Assembly: GCA_016169945.1 (NCBI GenBank) | Contig: JADLSH010000382.1 | Span: forward strand, 3,348,001 to 3,412,000 | Source: Trachythela sp. YZ-2020 | Taxonomy: Eukaryota > Cnidaria > Anthozoa > Malacalcyonacea > Clavulariidae | Reading direction: 5' to 3' | Length of the DNA: 64,000 nt | In this document: positions 13,148 to 26,646 of the stretch, one piece after another | Position numbering within the stretch: position 1 is the first letter of the stretch | Layout of the letters: every line of letters starts with the position of its first letter | Notes under the pieces: generated by a model | What the model was told of the DNA's origin: nothing | Database searches by the model: none | What the model saw: only the letters and a program-made list of their open reading frames with translations | Translations under genes and position numbers: made by a program

Positions 13148-13491
13148 CACACGTAAAAATCTCACATCTTGTCAACAAGATGCGTTCGCAACAGTTAGCA
13201 AGCTTGTCAACAAGTTGTAGCAATGCTTTATCAAGTTGCTACAAGCTTATCACTCACAAATTGTTAACAAGTTGTTGGATTGCAGGACGATAACAAGTTG
13301 TTGTGACAACTTGTAACAAGTCTGGTGCACGAATCAACAACATTGTAGCAAGTTGTTAACAAGCCGTCGAGAACTAGTCAACAAGCATGGAACAAGCAGT
13401 GTGAACATGTACATCCTGATAACAAGTTGTTGAAACAGCATTGGTGCAAGTCTTCTGCAGGTTTGTTATAACTTGTGCGTTTTTACGTGTG
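13148..13491. mobile_element. MITE, CACACGTAAAAA family, copy 1
   Basis: Inverted ends CACACGTAAAAA and TTTTTACGTGTG are flanked by TA dinucleotides, consistent with a TA target. The interior is an irregular series of small palindromes and half-sites of the type 'ttgttaacaagttg' or 'cttgtcaacaag'. Related copies occur at 32319-32580 and, inverted, at 56545-56808. Non-coding. Confidence 0.8.
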
Positions 13492-13509
13492 TATACGATG
13501 CCTAGGAAA

Positions 13510-13668
13510 ACACTTCTCGACGTTTTGAGACTTCAAATTTCGTTTTCAGACTTCGTTTTCATGATCAAACTTCGTTTTAAGACTTAGTTTTCAGACTTAG
13601 TTTTCAGACTTAGTTTTCAGACTTCGTTTTCAGACTTCGTTTTCAGACTTCGTTTCTAGACTTTGCCG
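13510..13668. repeat. 14-bp minisatellite
   Basis: About ten imperfect copies of 'ttcagacttcgttt', with 'ttagtttt' variants in the middle of the array. Confidence 0.85.
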
Positions 13669-14408
13669 AACGAGGTAATGGACTGCGAAACAATGACGAA
13701 AAAAATCTACGCGCTTCCTGATTTCGGGGAAAATAGTTTACAGTATGTAAGAAAGTTAATAGCCAGACTAAATAAGCTGAGGCGTTAATTCAAATGCGAG
13801 TAACGTAAATACCCATATGGCGCATCACGAGGAATACCAGAGGCAAGTTTTAGGAAGTACTTAACATAGCTCTCTTTTCAATATCAACGAGATTACTGTG
13901 TGTTTGTTGTATTCGATAATAATTCCGAACAAACAACTCATGAATTTTGAACTCTTTGCCATTAAAAAGAAACTATAAGATATTCGTGGATCCCTGTTCG
14001 GCCATATTGCGCCTTCGCGCTTCGTGCCTTCGTATGAACCGATATAGGCGACAAGTACGCATAAATTTTCTTAATAATTTCACTTCCGCATTCGTTTGCT
14101 TAAAGTGGCGAGCTTTTTTCATTGTTGCGCGGTCCCTTATTTCGTTTGTCGATGTCTGAGTGTATAGGACTGCACGCAGGCTAGAGGTAAATATTATGCA
14201 TTCACTGCAAAACTACAAAATTACCTGAAAGGAAAACAACCTATCACTGATGGCATGAAAATAACAAAGTCAAAACAATATATGTAAAAACTAAAAATAT
14301 ACCCTGCACGAGATAATTTATTGTCGTGAGTCGCGGGTTTTATTCGCGGGTCGCGGGTTTTGTCGACGGTCGCGATTTTTTCCCTCAGGGGCACGTATCC
14401 CGTGGTAT

Positions 14409-16830
14409 CAATGATGCTGTTTGTTCCCGGGGGTGAAATTACAGCAACATGGCAGCAAAAAGCAATACGGAGAATGGTGTTTTGGACTGAGACCGATAAT
14501 TCACTGATAAATACCAGCCATTTCTGAAAGCTTTTTGTACTGTCTATGAAAGAATATCATTATTGTAATTATATAATATATTATTAATATTTAAATTACA
14601 AATTAGTGGCGCTCTGACCACTGAGCTACAGAGTCCAGTTGCCAAGCGTTAACCACAAGTTCGTGTATATATATAGATGCGGGTACTGCGAGTTGTGATA
14701 AGATAAATTACAAGCTAGATGTTTTTGGGTTTTTTTATTTATTTAATTCGCCCAAATAATTACATTTCATTTTATATGAAAGGCTAGGAGCCTGCTAGAA
14801 ACCATATTCGATTGAAATTGATGTAGAAGGTTTAGGTGGATGGATATTTCGAGTGAAATATTATATACAATATTTTAGACCTGAACGGGAACGGCTGCGA
14901 AAAATGCAACTCTAAGTCCTCCGACAGGAATTGAATCTGCGGCTCTGCGATTCCGGTGCAGCGCTTTGACCACTGAGCTACAGAGTCCAGTTGCCAAGCG
15001 TTAACCACAAGTTCATGTATATATATAGATGCGGGTACTGCGGGTTGTGATAAGGTAAATTACAAGATGTTTTTTTCTGCATATCACTCGATTGAAATTG
15101 ATGTAGAAGGTTTAGGTGCATGGATGGATATTTCGAGTGAAATATTATATACAATATTTTAGACCTGAACGGGAACGGCTGTGAAAAATGCAACTCTAAG
15201 TCTTCCGACAGGAATTGAATCTGCGGCCCTGCGATTCCGGTGCAGCGCTCTGACCACTGAGCTACAGAGTCCAGTTGCCAAGCGTTAACCACAAGTTCAT
15301 GTATATATATATATAGATGTGGGTACTGCGGGTTGTGATAAGGTAAATTACAAGATGTTTTTTTCTGCATATCATTCGATTGAAATTGATGTAGAACGTT
15401 TAGGGGGATGGATATTTCGAGTGAAATATTATATACAATATTTAGACCTGACGGGAACGGCTGCGAAAAATGCAACTCTAAGTCCTCCGACAGGACTTGA
15501 ATCTGTGGCCCTGCGATTCCGGTGCAGCGCTCTGACCACTGAGCTACAGAGTTCAGTTCAGTTGCCAAGCGTTAGCCACAAGTTCATGTATATATATATA
15601 GATGCGGGTACTGCGAGTTGTGATAAGGTAAAATTACAAGATGTTTCTTTCTGCATCTCACTCGATTAATTGAAATTGATGTAGAACGTTTAGGTGGATG
15701 GATATTTCGAGTGAAATATTATATACAATATTTTAGACCTGAACGGGAACGGCTGCGAAAAATGCAACTCTAAGTTCCTCCGACAGGAATTGAACTGCGG
15801 CCCTGCGATTCCGGTGCAGCGCTCTGACCACTGAGCTACAGAGTCCAGTTGCCAAGCGTTAACCACAAGTTCGTGTATATGTTTGTTCCCGGGGGTGAAA
15901 TTACAGCAACATGGCAGCAAAAAGCAATACGGAGAATGGTGTTTTGGACTGAGACCGATAATTCACTGATAAATACCAGCCATTTCTGAAAGCTTTTTGT
16001 TCTGTCTATGAAAGAGTATCATTATTGTAATTATATTATTAATATTTAAATTACAAATTAGTAGCGCTCTGACCACTGAGCTACAGAGTTCAGTTGCCAA
16101 GCGTTAACCACAAGTTCGTGTATATATATAGATGCGGGTACTGCGAGTTGTGATAAGATAAATTACAAGCTAGATGTTTTTTATTTATTTATTTATTTAA
16201 TTCGCCCAAATAATTACATTTCATTTTATATTACATAAATCAATACTAAGGGCTAGGAGCCTATATACTAGAAACCATATTCGATTGAAATTGATGTAGA
16301 AGGTTTAGGTGGATGGATATTTCGAGTGAAATATTATATACAATATTTTAGACCTGAACGGGAACGGCTGCATGCGAAAAATGCAACTCTAAATCCTCCG
16401 ATCCAGTTGCCGCAAGCGTTAACCACAAGTTCGTGTTTACATATAGATGCGGGTACTGCGGGTTGTGATAATGTAAGTTACAAGATATTTTTTCTGCATC
16501 TCACTCGATTGAAATTGATGTAGCGCTCTGCACCGGAATCGCAGGGCCGCAGGTTCAATTCCTGTCGGAGGACTTAAGGCTCTTTTCCACTCGTCGCAAA
16601 AACCAACTCGCAAGCTCGCTGCGAGTACTTTCATCCAATCACAATGCTCGACAGTTTATTTTAATTACATGCAAGAACTCGCAGCGAGTTTGCGAGTTGG
16701 TTTTGCGATGAGTGGAAAAGAGCCTTTAGAGTTGCATTTTTCGCAGCCGTTCCCGTTCAGGTCTAAAATATTGTATCAGTATAATATTTCACTCGAAATA
16801 TCCATCCACCTAAACCTTCTATATTAATAT
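14409..16830 (-). repeat. tRNA-derived SINE amplified as a tandem array
   Basis: A unit of about 280-290 bp recurs head to tail (marker 'attgaaattgatgtagaa' at about 14811, 15091, 15379, 15670 and 16283). On the minus strand each unit begins like a tRNA: an A-box region (TAGCTCAGTGGTCAGAGCGC) and a B-box/T-arm (GCAGGTTCAATTCCTGT), followed by a constant body with 'gttcccgttcaggtc'. The acceptor stem does not pair and the anticodon loop lacks U33, so this is a tRNA-like SINE head, not a functional tRNA. A longer segment starting 'tgtttgttcccgggggtgaa' is present twice (about 14418 and 15882), so a ~1.47-kb block was itself duplicated. The last unit is inverted (about 16520 onward) and interrupted by a MITE. 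Confidence 0.82.
16577..16725. mobile_element. 149-bp MITE with TTA target (Harbinger/Tourist-like)
   Basis: Long inverted arms begin AGGCTCTTTTCCACTCGTCG and end with GATGAGTGGAAAAGAGCCT. The element interrupts a SINE unit whose uninterrupted copies read 'ggacttagagttg', so the empty site is known and the duplication is TTA. A 3-bp TWA duplication is typical of PIF/Harbinger MITEs; that assignment is an inference. Confidence 0.85.
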
Positions 16831-19799
16831 TTAAACATATTTATCCACGGTAGCCCTTCAGTTTCCTGTTTTTCAAAGGGCCGTGGTTGGATAACTAAAG
16901 ATACTAATATCATGCAGTAAAAACTAAAACTATCGGTTAAAATATAACTCACAGCTCAAAACCTACAATGCTGTATTGTAACTACAAATTAAGTCATGCT
17001 AATGTCACATAACGTTAATATAGTTCTATGATGGCTTTGTAGACAAAATATATTCTACAGTTTACGCTAAAACATTGGCGTGAAATTAGTTTACGCGAGT
17101 GCCATATGACTGGCGACTGAGTTTTTACGATATCGGATAATATAACGAAGAGCTTTTGCCCTTATATTTTCGTACTTAAGTGGGCACTTATCGCTAGCGT
17201 TAGTCCTATCGTATATTCCATAGGAATATTTAATAATTATACCATGAGCTCGAGTCGTATATGAGCTTTCAGCCATATACGACGAGAGCGAATGGTATAA
17301 TTGTTTTATAATATAGTCTTATAGACATTAACTGCAGTAATAATATACTCTTCTCTGTTGTAATATTTTTACAGTTCGTTCCCCCACAAACCTTGTCGCA
17401 ACTCGGATTGAAAATTTTAAATGTTTTTGCTATATATGTGGGGTTTTTTCATAACTTAAAGTGCAATAATAGGTTTGAGAACAATATTGCTTGAACAATA
17501 TTGCTTGTGTAGCAAAAGTAATTGCTTACTGACTGCAAATGTATTTGTTTTTTCGTGCGGGTTTTCGAAAAATTTATATTCTCATGAACATATTTTTTGC
17601 GAGTTTTCGCTGCTCTTTCGCTATTAATTCTGTAGAAAACTATTATTTAAATAGTAAATGTATTTCCTACCATGTCAATGATTTTTGGAGTCTTTTCTGT
17701 CCGTTTTTGTCGCTTTCAAAACGAATATTTCGCTGTTTTCTGGTTCGCAAAACTCTTGTAGTTTTTGTGCCGCCATATTGTTTTCGCTACTCACTGTATA
17801 TTAATAGGTTATTGACCGAGCGTGAGGTCTGTACCAGTGAACTCTAAGTAATCTGGAATGATAACTTGGCTGCCATGTTTGAAGCCACTCATGAGTGATT
17901 TTTGTAGGTAGCCCCAGTCCCTTTTTACAAAATTTTGTCGAAAAATACAGGTTGAAAATCGATAAATTTCATCACTTTTCCTCCTTTTGATGCTTTTAAT
18001 TTTTTTCTAAGAGCATAGTAGGACAACAGTACTTTCAAACCAGGCACATAAAATATGGAAAAATTGTTTTACTGCAGAAATATAGCGCAAACAAAACGAA
18101 AATTTTTGTGGTTTTGGGCTTCCTAGAAAGAGTTCGGGGATATAATACCATCCTTTATATAGAAAAAGCATTAGCGCTTTTTATAATGTACATTCAAGCA
18201 TGTAGAAACGTAATTTAATAAGTAAAAAAATGCGATGTCGAATTGCCGAAAATAACAACACTTGAAAAACGTCAATTTACTCACGTTTTAGAAGGAGTAA
18301 AACAAGGACTAAAAGCTGAGGATAAATAACAACACCTGGGGTTTAGTAAAAAATAAGTTTTTGGACTGTCAAACTGTTTTATAGTATATAGGATAACTAG
18401 TTATTCGGACCACGGTCCGGATACGGCTTTTATCGGACCGCTCGCTGGCCAATCAGAACCGCGGATTTCATAAATTTAAATTTTAAATTTTAAATTTTTT
18501 AATCCGCGACACCGGTCCGGATAACTAGTTATCCGGATCACGGTCCGGATAAGGCTTTTATCGGACCGCTCGCTAGCCAATCAGAACCGCGGATTTCATA
18601 AAGCAATATAATAAGAGCTGTTATTATACTCTCACATTCTTTCACATACGATTGACCAATCATATGTCCTCAATAGTATCACGTGCCTGTCCGACATTTT
18701 ACGATGTAGGACAGGAGCATGTAGGACAGTAGCTTATCGCTGTTTTTTCCCTGTTTAACTCACAGTTTTGTTTAAAAATAAAGCGCAGGAAAACATGTCT
18801 TTGAAATTCATTTGTTTACAACAGGTCGAAAGGTCAGTATATGAGTTCTTTTTCTGATTTAAATTATGTCAAATCGTCTTAAATAGACTGAAAGATAGTT
18901 AGTATTGTTAAGGTACACTTTTGCTTTCTATAAAACTAGTTTATTTACTTTTTGTTTTCGTAATTTAAGCAAATTCGCGGCCGAAGTGCCACACAAGTTT
19001 TCGCTGTAGTTTTATCGCATTGTTGTTGCATTACTCTCGTTTACAACGTGTTCTTGTGTTATAAATGTTTTGTTCGATATAATAAAACTCCTATTGGATT
19101 CATCTTCGCCCAATATGGCAAAATATTAAGTCTCGACTTGCAATATTGGGCTCTACCTTCGGTCTCGCCCAATATTGAAGTCTCGACTTAATATTTTGCC
19201 ATATTGGGCTCAGAAGAATATAATATACAGGTAGTAGTTCAGCCAATCAGATTGCAGAATAGGTCATATACGGTGGATGACTATATATTATAAATATTGC
19301 TGTACAAATTGCTGTATAAATGTTTGGACGAAAAGTATTCTTTGACAATAAATCGTATCTGACAAATATGAAAGAATATCTAAAAACTGTCGTTACTATG
19401 GCAACAATGATGCTTCAATATGGTGGCTATTTTTGGGTTTAATGAAAATGTAACTCAAAAATAGCGTCGGTGACTAATAAGGAGCCATATTATCACAAAT
19501 GCTGATTTGGCCAGAGCGTCTATTGGACAGGTTAGAGAGCGGGCATTTTCAGATGATTTGGAATGTCTATGTCCAAGTATTTGAAAACGTGTCGGGAATA
19601 CCTGTATTAGCAGGGAGAAGTTGGGTGTCACTGAAGCTTATTTAGCTTGTTGTTAACTATAATTGCATTTTAAGAATCATATCGTAGTTTGCACTTCAAA
19701 TTAATGATATAATACGACGAAACGCTTATTACTGAAGTTAGCTACTGGTAGTTACGTTTCCCAAATCTAATATTCAAACCACAACTCACAAGGCATAAG
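16831..19799. other. Intergenic; local direct repeat at 18391-18600
   Basis: No gene supported. Two ~75-bp direct copies containing 'acggtccggata', 'ggcttttatcggaccgctcgct' (as separate blocks) and 'ccaatcagaaccgcgg' lie at about 18400-18475 and 18528-18603, separated by a 'taaattttaaattt' run. A palindromic 'ggataactagttat' begins each. CCAAT motifs are frequent, as in several MITEs here. Confidence 0.5.
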
Positions 19800-22700
19800 T
19801 TACATTAAATGATCAACATTTTCCATCGATTTCTTCAGTGTTAATACTTTATGCTCCAAACTGAACATCCGGGACATTCTGCGTTGTCTATATTTATAAT
19901 CAGGTGGATATAAACTGTCCAAGACTATTTCATCTGTTTCAGGTTCAGGGTCATCATCCAAACTTGCTCCAATCTGCACAGAAAATTGAGCATACTATTA
20001 CCATGTATTGAAAAATAACGCATTTCTTTGCAAATTCTATGTCTATATAAATAATTGTAAATATGCTTTTCGCCGCCGTAAACTCTTGTAAAGACAAGTC
20101 TCAGTTGGCTTAGCATCCAGAGATATTAACTGTATTGATCAGTACAATGTTATGCCCATTGCTATTGGCGGATGGCATTCGCGAAATATTGGGAGTGCGA
20201 TCGAATTTAGGTTGCCAACATATTTTGACCTTCTTGTTGTTGCGAATCTCGATTCTTAAATTTCGTGCAAATTTGCTTAAATAATCAGCCTATTTAAAGC
20301 TTCCATACTTGTAAAATCATAATTTTTAACAGTTCGTCAGCTATCACTCAAAGACTTTCAGAAACAATTGGGAGGCGCCTGGGTGTTTGCTCCTCTCGCA
20401 CCTCCCACCTCTTGCGTCTGTCACTGGTTATATTATACCGAATTTGATTGGTACAACCTATGGTACAACATGAACATATGCCTTTCATGACTTATGTCTG
20501 CCAACAAAATTTCTCGCTTGAAGTTTCTTATCATTTTATCGTAAGTTCAAGGAATTCTGAAACTACTAAATTCGATGTTGTGAGAAGCTAATCCAGTGTC
20601 GTGAAATTGGGGAACAAATGTCTTCATCTATAAGAAGAGGATAATTAGTGGGAGGCTGATTGGAGAGGGGACTAAAGAGAGGATTAACGGTACAGTGGGA
20701 TTGGAAACGCAGGATGTATATGCTTATATTGGGAAAGTACGTTCAAAAAGAAGCTTTGGGAAATAATGGCTTACCTTATTTTGTATAATTGGGACAGGTA
20801 AAGAAACAACAAGTATTCCGAGAAGAACTCCAACAGCTCCAAGAAGTTTGCCTGAGGTCGCTGATGGGACGTAGTCTCCATATCTATAAAAATAATTTGT
20901 CCTATTTTAATGTCACACGGTGCAATTTTTCATGTGACTCGCAGTGTTTGATAAACTGTATTGACATAACTTTGTTCCAAATTGCGGTACTACAAGAGCA
21001 TGCAGTATACGAAGCCATTCAGTGTAGCATTCAAATTGTACGAAATTAAAATATTTACACGTTACATACTAAAAGCAGGCAGTCGTTGCCAGAGTCAGAA
21101 CCTACTTCTACTTACTACTTAATTGTGCTTGATGGAACTTGTATCGTCATAATTTTGTCCATGCATGCAATACATGGACATAGTACATAGGCAATCGATC
21201 AAACGTTAATGGCCTTCAAGCCATAATTACCGAGCAAAATATATTTTGCCAAAGATAATTATATTATCAACAACAAGGTCTTTCTGAAATCCGTTGTCTG
21301 CCGATGAAATAAAGTGGGAAACATATTTTGTTCGTAACGGACGCCATAAATGCAAATGAATTCAGAAAACGAAATATGAAATCCACGTCATTTTAACAAG
21401 TTAAGCCAGACTGTAAAAAGTTCGGGCAGCAAGTATCGCTTTCTTTAACCTACCAAGTTGCCAGGAAAGGAGAAAAAGGATTATATTTGTACTGTTTTTA
21501 TGCTAAATCGAGGATTTTCTGGTCAACATTAAGGGATAGGTCTAGCCGAGCAATCAAACGGATATTTCTTAATCTATTTTTTACTTACCCCAGCGATGTC
21601 ATGGTAACTACGAAATACCACATTCCCAAGGGGACATGCGGGCATGTGTCATCGAGATGATACAACAACACTGACAAGACTATTATAGCGATAGTACACG
21701 TCAACAGAATCAGTCCCAATCCTCGCGCGGCCGACATGATTTGACCAACAGTCTCACGCAAATGCGAGGACGAATTAGCAATCTTTACTATACGAAACAC
21801 CCTTAGAGCTTTAAAAATGTCGTCTAAAAGTACGGGAATATTTTTAAATCCGAAAACAATATACAGGAACCACGTGATATAAGCTGGTACGAGCGACACA
21901 AAATACACGATATTTGGTACGCGACACAAATATTCCTTTCTCTTCGGCGCTTTTGCAATTGTTACTGCAAATTCAGCGGTTAAAATCAGGACGAAAATTG
22001 TATCGAGTATGAAGAATGTCTTTGCGTATAGCTCGCCGCATTTCTCAGATTTGCTACTACACGGTAAAGTTTCAAGTATCATGCCAAGTATGTTGAATAA
22101 AACACAGAGTAATAAGGTGTTGGACACGACTTTCGATTCACCGGTAGGCGAGCCAAACAGTAGATCGCGAAACCAATTGGCGTAATTCAGTGGTCTCGAA
22201 GAAGGGATGTTGCTGATCCCCGATGTCGTAGATTGACGCGCAGGTCGATTCTGTTTTGCGAACTTTGTGGTATTCGTGTTATTCTCGTATTCCAAATGAA
22301 ACTCGGCGTAACAGCAATCTTTTATGATGTCCATGGGTATTCGAAAGAACTTAAACTCATCGATCAATGCTTGGATGCATTCGTCCATGGGAAAGTGGAT
22401 TTTATCGTGCGTGTAAAATTTGAAAACATACCTATATAAAGAGAATCATTGTTGTGTTTGTTATTAACTGAGATCATGGTCATGGAAGATACGATCGAAC
22501 TAATATCATGATCTTAAATAATAAACGTAATATGATAGTTTCTAGTTATAAAAAAGAAGGATTATATATACGCTATTTTAAAAAGTTCCATGACGTTTAG
22601 AGTACATGCAGTTCATGCAACTGCATGAAAATAAGGCAAATTTGGTCAGATGATCATATTTTGTCTATGTTTCAAAGTCATGATCGAAATATAAATGAAA

Positions 22701-23336
22701 TACTGACCTAATTTCTGATACAATTAAGTCTCTCGCGGTATCTTCTAAAACTCATGCATGTACACGATGAAAGCATCCTCCAGCTGTGTTACGTTTTGTT
22801 CTGAGCGTTCTCCCCACGCATGAATCAGTGTACGGTCAATTAAATAAACATGAAATATGTCTGTAATTTAGATGTTAATAAAGCTAATAACTCCGAAACA
22901 AGATAGTTGATTTTCTGTTTATTTCACAATTACAATCAATTAAAGTGTTTTACCTGAACATGTCTGGGTCACGATCAAAGAAATATTCCTTTCTCTTTCG
23001 ATCAAAATATCTGTCAATCTCTTCTGTAGCGAGCAAGGTGTGTGGATAAAGACTGATTGTTTTATAAGCAATAACAAATCTTTCCCCGCCAACATTTATG
23101 ACAATCTTCATCTTGTTGAGTTGCTCCTTTAGAGATCTTTCTTGTGTCGATTTTAAGTTAAGTAAACTCTTCCCCGAGGTTGGAACAGAAAGAAAATTTG
23201 ATGTCCAAAACAACGCCTTTTCTATGGAACTATCACTCTCTCGTAGGAAGTCTTCTTGATGGAATAATGAGCGAAAATTTGGTTTTCGTCGCTTCCATCT
23301 CTTTTTAAGAAGCGACATTATGAGCCTGATGTTCAT
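19800..23336 (-). CDS. Voltage-gated potassium channel, Kv type, 502 aa, four exons
   Basis: Exons on the minus strand are 23336-22954, 22431-21589, 20883-20775 and 19973-19800. All junctions are GT/AG and the phases (2, 2, 0) give one 502-codon frame ending in TAA. The protein would form a tetrameric K+ channel in the plasma membrane. An N-terminal basic segment is followed by a T1 tetramerisation domain (about 76-175) with the HX5CX20CC zinc motif (H140, C146, C167, C168), which marks Shal, Shab and Shaw relatives, not Shaker. Next come S1 (about 229-250), S2 (266-287), S3 (300-322), S4 (329-347), S5 (365-386), the pore filter TMTSLGYGD (404-412) and S6 with the PVP kink in exon 3. In S4 the every-third-residue series reads D332, K335, R338, R341, K344, N347, so the first gating charge is acidic and the last is lost. 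Exon 4 is a short acidic-to-basic tail. The exact subfamily is not assigned. Confidence 0.93.
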
Positions 23337-26300
23337 GTGAGCGACAAAAATATACTACAGTCTACATGCTACAGCTTTTGTGTGAGGAAAAGATGTTTTC
23401 TTATTTATACAATGTTAATACGTAATCGCCAAATTAATTCTTAATTTTATGTGGTTTTTGTGCAAACTTTTTGAAGTTTGTTTGCATATTGTTTCAGATG
23501 TTTTCTATATATTATGCAGACTTTAAAAGCTTAGTATATATGAGTAAAATAGAATATAGTATATAGCTACGAATTAAAGAAAACGTAGGAGTAATAATAC
23601 TATTAATTTCTGACTTACTGCTATAAGATTTTCCAAATCGGCAAATAGGCAAATAAGTATTGATCTCTTCAAAGTTTAGAATGTTTGCCCAATTTAACAA
23701 TGTGGTTTACCTTAGATCTTACATCTGCATTTTTTAAATATAAAATCTTTCCCGATACATGATACATCATGCACAAAGATGAATTATATTTGACCATAAT
23801 TTAATGTTATGTTAATTAACTTTTACTGTATTAGAATTTGTAAAAGATTGTTCTTGATTTGTTTGTTTTTATGATTGCATTATTATATAGGCATATATAT
23901 GGTCTAATTGCATATCTAATAAACACCCAAATTCTCTAAATTATTTTCGACTGTTATATCTAAAATTTTCCAAGGGAGGCGTCAAAAAGATTCTCCTATG
24001 CTGTCAGCAAGTTAATATTATAATATTGTGGGACTGATGCAGCAGCCAGTATGATGATTTATAATACATTTTCACTACTGTACTTAGAAATTATATTTAA
24101 ATTACATAAAACCGACGCTGATGCAGTCCCCCAATTGTATAGAAATTTGGTTTTGAGGTTTTCGTCATGCCCATCTCGGTTAAGATGAATTAAAATCAAT
24201 TTTGCATAAACGGTAAACGTTTAACTGCACTATCATCTTTTAATCAATATATTTTTCTTGCTATGTTATGTTAATATATATATATATCGTATTAACATAA
24301 TTTGCTGTTGTTCTTTGCGAGTTTGCTTTGGTGAGCGTAAAGTTAAAATGCTAGCTTTTTCGTGAAGTATTTTATGAATTGAACTATATACCGCATTGTT
24401 TTACGCATAATTATTGAAAGTCGCAAATCAAATGGCAAATATATAATTAGATTAAAATTCCGATCTGTGGGCCCACACATTAGCTCATTACGCATTCAGG
24501 ATACATCACGAAAGGTAAAATTGAACCACTCAAGCGAAAATTTAGCCCCAAAAGGCCAAAACGACAAAACGAAAAAAAAGAAGCACATCTTACAATGCTA
24601 TAGCTAATTGTAAATTAGCACAAAATTTAAGATTATTGCAGCATGTTTCAAACAAGAATTGGTAAACAAACCACGCCCATGTCTATGACATGAGCAGAAC
24701 GGACTGACAGCCACTTGTATGCCGTGGAAGAAAATTGACAAATCAATGGTGGAAATTATGTTTGAATTCCTTTCGAGACAACAATTCACAACTGACATCT
24801 CAGCAATGCGTAACGAGTTTCAATTTTCTAAAATATAATGGATATCTATTTGCTAAATAATAAATTTGTTGTGGGTTCTTCATATTTTTGTTTGTTTAAT
24901 ATTGTATTCCGCAGGCCGCAGGGCGCAGCTCTCGAAAAGTGTCAAAATGAGATATCTATCGTAACTCGATCTTGTAGTCAGATGTTAAAAGGCGATTGAT
25001 CGACTTAGGAGATATCGAAGAATCATCTCGGATATCGCATCGTTACACTTAATTAGGCGGTTAAGTATAATAATTGCACATTTTGTGATACAAACGCCGC
25101 CATCTTTATAGGAAGTGTAAGTTTTAAAATCACGATATATATTTGGAAGGGATTAAATTAATGCTGACGGCTTAAAACTCCCGTTTGGACTTTCAGGCTT
25201 AAATTTCCCAATTGAACTCCTATATTTAAGTTCATTTACAGCAATGCGTTACATCATTGGAAAGCTAAGAAAAACTATATATAGCTAAGTCATTTAAGCG
25301 TTTACTTTCATTTTCCCAGTCTATTTCAAGTTATTGCTGTTCAATGTGAAAAACTACCATGAAAATCTCGATAAAAGCCTGGGTACTAGCTTGAAAATGC
25401 GCTTTTAACATCTTGTAACTCAAGAAGGATTTGAAAAATGATGCAGTAACCGCTCAAACAAACTGTATACATATTTCTAAAATTCATTAATTATTCATAG
25501 GCAAAATACAAAGGAAACTCATGACCCGTAGCGGATCTATATATTTGATATAGACTTAGTTGCTCAATTTTCCCCACTCTTGCAGCGTAGATAACACTTA
25601 ATCTTCAAAATTTAACGCCAGGAGCGTACAAATGAGTCATTTTAGAAGTTTATATACAAATCCCAGTTTTACAGTATCAGATCTAAAACACTCGGCTGCG
25701 CCTCGATGTTTTAAATCTGATAAAGACCTCTTGTGCGGTTTGTATATATTATATAACTTTTTGTACGCTTTCTAATGATGTAACAAGTTTTGCTATAACT
25801 GAACCTAAAATTTCACGTTTTTTGACAATATAGGACTAGTCTAATGAGGAAGACGTAAGAGAGCCCAAATTTTAGGCCGACAACATTAATTTTTCAGCTG
25901 CCATATGAAACTCGAAGCTTCCTGTGGATTTGGTGCTTGTATCACAAAATGCACAATTCCAGCTAAATTTTACACTTAACCGCCGGGCTATATAGAACTT
26001 GCACTGGGTTGTCTGTGTTAATATTAGTATATCCGAACATATCACTAAGTTTGTTGAAAACCATTGCGACACTTTGAAAATACTCTTACAAGTAAGTATT
26101 CAGTGCATAGGTTACGTCTTGCAGGCAGTAATTAAAATTAAAGTAAGTACTTTTTGGCTTACAGTAATTCTATGCTCTCACTCCTTCTAGTCATTGAATA
26201 GCCACCAAAATCTCGACATTGGTATTCATTTTAATTGTAGAATTGACTGATGATATCTTTGGGGTTAGAATCCTGTATTGTTTTTCGATCACCAAGGTAT

Positions 26301-26640
26301 TTTTTTCTAAGCTTTCTGTCAGCAAATTATATAACTTACATCGTCCCACCAAGGAAAGTGACTCGGATAGGTAAGTAAACGGCCTATTAGATCGAAAGTA
26401 AATTAGATCATTTCAAAAGTCATATATACCAAGTAGACACTTACCAAAAACACATTAGCGCCATTTTCGTCATACAATGCTATCATGCTGACTTCAAACG
26501 TTAGCTACCGTGATTTTTGCAGTCAGAACTGCCTCAAAAAGGTTTAACATGCACATTTAATTCAACGATTCGTGCGACTAGGAGTATAGGGTGGTATAGG
26601 CATGACTATAGGTGGCCTACTACCCCACACTCGCGACCAA
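23337..26640. other. Intergenic, upstream of the Kv gene
   Basis: No second gene seen. The proximal part should contain the Kv promoter, but no clear TATA box stands out. About 24460-24730 shares blocks ('agctcattacgcattcagga', 'gagcagaacgga') in inverse or rearranged order with 38600-38730 inside the large transposon, so a dispersed repeat is present. (TA)n lies at about 24276-24288. Confidence 0.45.
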
Positions 26641-26646
26641 GCCAGA

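Noticed and set aside
15197..15272. Functional tRNA gene on the minus strand
   Set aside because: The D-arm and T-arm are good, but the acceptor stem does not pair and the anticodon loop lacks U33; it is a SINE head.
14978..15568. 196-codon minus ORF with two NSVAQWSERCTGIAGPQ blocks
   Set aside because: It follows the SINE tandem array and repeats with it; it is a tRNA-like head read as protein.
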